A stretch of 64,000 bases of DNA from an uncultured Micrococcales bacterium (lineage in GTDB: Bacteria > Actinomycetota > Actinomycetes > Actinomycetales > Microbacteriaceae): positions 62,001 to 126,000 of the forward strand of contig CAJXZO010000001.1 of assembly GCA_913062975.1 (NCBI GenBank), in the 5' to 3' direction. This document shows positions 60,421 to 64,000 of the stretch, piece by piece; positions within the stretch are counted from its first letter, which is position 1, and each line of letters starts with the position of its first letter. The notes beneath the pieces are model-generated. The model saw only the letters and a program-made list of their open reading frames with translations. It searched no databases and was not told the DNA's origin. The position numbers and the translations under genes are program-made.

Positions 60421-61449
60421 TTAGATTCTTGCCAAAATACTTTCTGCAATTGTGTCGGTGGTTTTCTGCTTTTGACCCTCGGCAATGTATTCAGCCACCG
60501 CCAGATTGATCTGCTTGGATGCAATGTTGTAGCCAAGCTGTTCGGCAAGTAAACCCGCAGAGAGGATGGCTGCGGTGGGATCGGCCAGCTGTTTTCCAGC
60601 TATGTCCGGTGCCGAACCATGAACGGGTTCGAACATGGAGGGAAAATCTCCCGTGGGGTTAAGATTAGCCGATGCGGCCAGACCAATTCCACCCCCAATT
60701 GCTGCTGCTAGGTCAGTGATAATGTCACCAAACAGGTTGTCGGTGACAATCACGTCAAAACGGCTTGGGTTGGTGACCATGTGGATCATGGCTGCATCGA
60801 TGTGCATGTAGTCAGTTTTCACCTTTGGAAACTGCTGCGAGACCTCATCGAAAATTCGCTGCCAGAGTCCACCCGAGTAGCTAAGAACATTGGTTTTGTG
60901 GACAAGGGTCAGGCGATTACTCCTGTTGGCTGCTTTTTCAAAAGCAAACTGAATTACGCGCTGAACTCCAAAGGCGGTGTTGACGCTAACCTCGTTGGCC
61001 ACCTCTTCATCGCTTCCAACTCTGATAGCTCCACCGTTTCCAACATATGGACCCTCGGTGCCTTCTCGAACAACCACAAAATCAAAACTAGGATTGCCCG
61101 CCAAAACTCCTGCAAAGCCATCAAAAGACCTTGCTGGACGAACATTCACGTGGTGATCAAATGCAAAACGAAGCTTAAGTAGCAAACCCCGTTCCAGCAC
61201 TCCGCTTGGCACTCTGGGGTCACCGACAGCGCCCAACAAAATTGCATCGTGACTGGCTAGTTGACTCAGGTCCTCATCGGTGAACAAGTCACCAGACTTC
61301 AGATACCTTTCGGCTCCCAAATCGTATTGTTTGTGAGTAAGCTCCACACCTTTGACGGTGAGTGCTCTCTCTAAAGCCTGTAATGCAATCGGGGTTACTT
61401 CTTGACCGATCCCATCTCCCGGAATCACTGCCAAATTCAGCCTATCCAC
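60421..61449 (-). CDS. leuB: 3-isopropylmalate dehydrogenase (GTG start)
   Basis: [58 protein letters not shown]. Confidence 0.95.
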   Translation of the reverse strand: MDRLNLAVIPGDGIGQEVTPIALQALERALTVKGVELTHKQYDLGAERYLKSGDLFTDEDLSQLASHDAILLGAVGDPRVPSGVLERGLLLKLRFAFDHHVNVRPARSFDGFAGVLAGNPSFDFVVVREGTEGPYVGNGGAIRVGSDEEVANEVSVNTAFGVQRVIQFAFEKAANRSNRLTLVHKTNVLSYSGGLWQRIFDEVSQQFPKVKTDYMHIDAAMIHMVTNPSRFDVIVTDNLFGDIITDLAAAIGGGIGLAASANLNPTGDFPSMFEPVHGSAPDIAGKQLADPTAAILSAGLLAEQLGYNIASKQINLAVAEYIAEGQKQKTTDTIAESILARI

Positions 61450-61500
61450 CCGACACCCTTCATTTGATTGTTCAACTTTAGTGCAGATGGGCGGGCATTG

Positions 61501-62109
61501 CTAACTAGATAGAGTTCCCTCTAGGACAACATCTATCGCAATCTTCACACCGTCCTCGGTGTTTATCTCTCGGTTGCGATTTTCTATTTTCAACTGTTTC
61601 CAAGAATGCTCAGAGGCAAGTTGTTCTAATTGATCTTTGGAAACCAAAACATCTTTACTCGGCGGACCACCATATCCATCTTCTAAATTCTCAACGGCAT
61701 GCCAAACACCAAACACCTTGGCACCATCGGCAACCTGAGCGAGTGCATTATGAAATGCCTTCGCAAACTCGCTAGCGGGGATTTGCAGATAGGCGATCAC
61801 CAACAACTCTGGAGTGAGTTGAAACTTGGCGGTGGTGGCATCAGACTGCGTGGCTAAGCATTTATCGGAAATATCCCGTTGCTCAGCTCTTTCCAAAAAT
61901 TGCTCTAAGGCGACCGAGCTAATGTCAACGTTTTCCGCTTTCAACCCTTGGTCTGCCAACCACAGGGAGTTTCTTCCATTTCCTCCAGCCAAATCGACCG
62001 ACGAGGATAATCCTTGGAGATCGATTTGGCTTAGAAAGATATTGGGGTCAACGCCCCAGCTTTTAGGTTGCTCTCGGTAGCGGGCGTCCCAAAACTTCTC
62101 GGATTCCAA
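61501..62109 (-). CDS. Class I SAM-dependent methyltransferase
   Basis: FWDARYREQPKSWGVDPN, VDLAGGNGRNSLWLA. Confidence 0.88.
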   Translation of the reverse strand: MESEKFWDARYREQPKSWGVDPNIFLSQIDLQGLSSSVDLAGGNGRNSLWLADQGLKAENVDISSVALEQFLERAEQRDISDKCLATQSDATTAKFQLTPELLVIAYLQIPASEFAKAFHNALAQVADGAKVFGVWHAVENLEDGYGGPPSKDVLVSKDQLEQLASEHSWKQLKIENRNREINTEDGVKIAIDVVLEGTLSS

Positions 62110-62481
62110 CTACTTGACCACCGCAAGTCCGGTTTGACTGCTGGCATTGCCAACACTGCCGCCGTTTACTAGCTCTCCGGTGAAGCCATTGTCCTGCATG
62201 TAGTCGATTGCCTGACCTGCACGGTTACCACTTCTGCAGTAGATGTAGTAATCCTCAGTCTTGTCAAGCTCGTTGATTCTCTGAGCAAAATCTGCATCCG
62301 CAATACCAATGCGCTCGGCACCCTCAAGGTGTCCATCGGCGAATTCTGAAGGAGTTCTAACGTCAATGATCATTGCGTAGTCTTCGACGGCTACCTGCTC
62401 AGGCTCAGCACATCCCGCTAGGGAGGTTGCAATAAACATGGCAGCTAGTCCCGCTACCACCACTTTGAAAAACTTTTTCAT
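62110..62481 (-). CDS. Rhodanese-domain lipoprotein (start trimmed)
   Basis: Signal MKKFFKVVVAGLAAMFIATSLAGC lipobox; rhodanese active-site loop IYCRSGNRAGQA. Confidence 0.9.
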   Translation of the reverse strand: MKKFFKVVVAGLAAMFIATSLAGCAEPEQVAVEDYAMIIDVRTPSEFADGHLEGAERIGIADADFAQRINELDKTEDYYIYCRSGNRAGQAIDYMQDNGFTGELVNGGSVGNASSQTGLAVVK

Positions 62482-62493
62482 GATGTCCTTTCG

Positions 62494-62509
62494 ATACCCC
62501 CTAGGGTAT
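62494..62509. promoter_or_regulatory. Candidate CsoR/CstR-type operator
   Basis: Inverted repeat ATACCC-CCTA-GGGTAT between divergent rhodanese lipoprotein and CsoR/CstR-family gene; overlaps candidate -10 TATGCT (62506-62511). Confidence 0.65.
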
Positions 62510-62540
62510 GCTACGGTTTGTGAGTAGTCAAGGAGACACC

Positions 62541-62798
62541 ATGGATTTAGATGAAAAAGAGTTAGAGGCTGTGCGCAAAAGGTTGGTGCGCGCCCAGGGT
62601 CAGCTCGGCGGTGTTGTGCGCATGATTGAAGAGGGTCGCGACTGCACAGATGTGCTAACGCAGTTGGCGGCTGCAAACGCTGCAATCAGCCGCGCTGGTT
62701 TTGCTCTGATGAGTAGTGGCCTTGCCGCCTGCGCCCTGGATGAAAGCGGCGAGCACGATCGCAAACGACTAGAAAAAGCATTTTTATCACTGTCATAA
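62541..62798 (+). CDS. CsoR/CstR-family (DUF156) regulator, persulfide-sensing CstR type proposed (start trimmed)
   Basis: KRLVRAQGQLGGVVRMIEEGRDCTDVLTQLAAANAAISRAGFALMSSGLAACAL; AAGGAG RBS; two conserved cysteines but no HxxxC. Confidence 0.85.
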   Translation: MDLDEKELEAVRKRLVRAQGQLGGVVRMIEEGRDCTDVLTQLAAANAAISRAGFALMSSGLAACALDESGEHDRKRLEKAFLSLS

Positions 62799-62820
62799 GA
62801 AAACGAAAAACCGAAAGGAA

Positions 62821-63141
62821 ATGATGGCTCAGGAAGTAACCGTAGACCAGTTGGATCAGGCGATTGCAGCAGGTGAATACGTAATTGATGTGAGGGAATC
62901 TTTTGAATTTGAGGATGGCCACGTGCCACAGGCAAAGCACATCCCACTGAACTCAATCCCAGACAATTTAGGCGCATTGCCAAAAGACAAAAAGATTTGG
63001 ATCATCTGCGCAAGTGGTGGCAGGTCAATGACCGCTGCCAACTATCTTGAGCAGCAGGGCATGGACTGCGTCAGCGTTGCTGGTGGCACCTCGGCCTGGA
63101 TTGGTTCTGGTAAAACCGTAAGCTTTGAGCCCTCAATCTAA
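62821..63141 (+). CDS. Rhodanese-domain protein
   Basis: DVRESFEFEDGHVPQAKHIPLNSI, active-site loop ICASGGRS. Confidence 0.92.
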   Translation: MMAQEVTVDQLDQAIAAGEYVIDVRESFEFEDGHVPQAKHIPLNSIPDNLGALPKDKKIWIICASGGRSMTAANYLEQQGMDCVSVAGGTSAWIGSGKTVSFEPSI

Positions 63142-63464
63142 TGTTTGGTTTATTCAAGTCAAAAAACCCAGCCATCAAAGTCACCGAAGTTCAGCAGCGT
63201 CTGGATGACGGGGCGCAACTGATTGATGTCCGCGAAAGCAATGAATGGAAATCTGGTCACGCACCGGGTGCGAAACACATCCCTCTGGGTTCGCTTGAGA
63301 ACAGATTGGGAAGTATCGCCAAGGAACGACCAGTGATGGTGATGTGCCAATCCGGAATGCGCTCAGCACAGGCAGCAAAGGTTTTGGCATCGGCTGGGTA
63401 TGAGGTTTCCAATGTTTCAGGTGGAATGACCGCATGGAAAAGAGCAGGACTAAGGACGGTTTAG
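63141..63464 (+). CDS. Rhodanese-domain protein
   Basis: DVRESNEWKSGHAPGAKHIPLGSL, active-site loop MCQSGMRS. Confidence 0.92.
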   Translation: MFGLFKSKNPAIKVTEVQQRLDDGAQLIDVRESNEWKSGHAPGAKHIPLGSLENRLGSIAKERPVMVMCQSGMRSAQAAKVLASAGYEVSNVSGGMTAWKRAGLRTV

Positions 63465-63468
63465 GAAA

Positions 63469-64000
63469 ATGAAGGTAGTAATAATTGGTGGCGTTGCTGG
63501 TGGCATGAGTGCCGCCACAAGGCTTAGAAGACTGGATGAAAACGCAGAGATCATCGTTTATGAAAAGGGTCCATACGTCTCTTTCGCTAACTGTGGTCTC
63601 CCCTATTTCGTGGGTGGCATCATCGACAAAAAAGAAAGTCTGCTGCTACAAACACCAGAGTCACTGTGGAAGAGATTTCGTCTTGATGTTCGTGTGAACA
63701 CCGAGGTGACAGGGATTGACCGTGAAAACAGGTCGATCACAGCTGTCAACCCCGAAACTGGTGATCATACAGAGGATTATGACTACCTAATCATTTCTCC
63801 GGGCGCCAACCCGCGGAAACTTCCCATCGAAGGCATCGAGCGTGCGGTTGTGCTGAAAGACGTCGAGGACTCAGTTCGCATCAAGCAAATGGTTGATGAT
63901 GGAAAAATTACATCAGCTGCCATTCTGGGTGCTGGGTTTATTGGTGTTGAGTTGGCAGAAAACCTAAATCACCGTGGGGTGAAGACCACCCTGGTTGAAT
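63469..64000 (+). CDS. CoA-disulfide reductase-like FAD/NAD(P) oxidoreductase, N-terminal part (runs off window)
   Basis: My reading: MKVVIIGGVAGGMSAATRLRRLDENAEIIVYEKGPYVSFANCGLPYFVGG..., with redox Cys in SFANCGLPY and second GAGFIGVELAENL motif. Confidence 0.9.
   Translation, partial: MKVVIIGGVAGGMSAATRLRRLDENAEIIVYEKGPYVSFANCGLPYFVGGIIDKKESLLLQTPESLWKRFRLDVRVNTEVTGIDRENRSITAVNPETGDHTEDYDYLIISPGANPRKLPIEGIERAVVLKDVEDSVRIKQMVDDGKITSAAILGAGFIGVELAENLNHRGVKTTLVE

Noticed and set aside
62600-62983. Minus-strand ORFs of 127 and 84 aa (62686..62940) across the regulator/rhodanese region
   Set aside because: Antisense to two well-supported genes; no RBS or recognisable domain.

Overview
The window is a very gene-dense stretch (nearly all coding) of an actinobacterial chromosome. 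Gene content and order suggest Microbacteriaceae, possibly a small streamlined freshwater/marine lineage; that placement is inference. It is almost entirely core genome. Minus-strand block: rph-rdgB, argS-lysA-hom-thrC-thrB, rho-prfA-prmC-tsaC-wecA-like, then atpI-B-E-F-H-A-G-(D, cut by the window edge). Next come murI/pncB, DUF3039, an HtrA-like protease, a lipoprotein-like orphan pair and tRNA-fMet. Then UPF0182, a Lon/PDZ protease, a DUF2342 protein, a degenerate ThiF/E1-like protein, a UvrD2-like helicase, DUF3107, a ferritin-like protein, a DEAD helicase, PHP and PepP. Then MgtE_N/CBS, DUF1003, Mrp, an aldehyde dehydrogenase, TatB, an O-methyltransferase, DUF3117, dapE/dapD, thiL, DUF3515, ddl-gpsA-plsC-murA-leuD-leuC, an MFS transporter, gltX-FAH-ilvE-leuB. 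The right edge holds a CstR-type regulator with three rhodaneses and a CoA-disulfide-reductase-like enzyme. Four tRNAs (Arg-CCG, fMet, Glu-CTC, Gln-CTG) were read. I see no CRISPR array, phage, transposon or rRNA. No clear-cut novel system is visible. The best second-look items are: a recurring TANNNT box 6-7 nt upstream of start codons (leaderless transcription), including a 24-bp divergent intergenic region with overlapping -10 boxes; a probable CTG start for atpB; the persulfide cluster with a palindromic operator candidate; the degenerate E1-like protein; and several apparent losses relative to the usual actinobacterial gene order.
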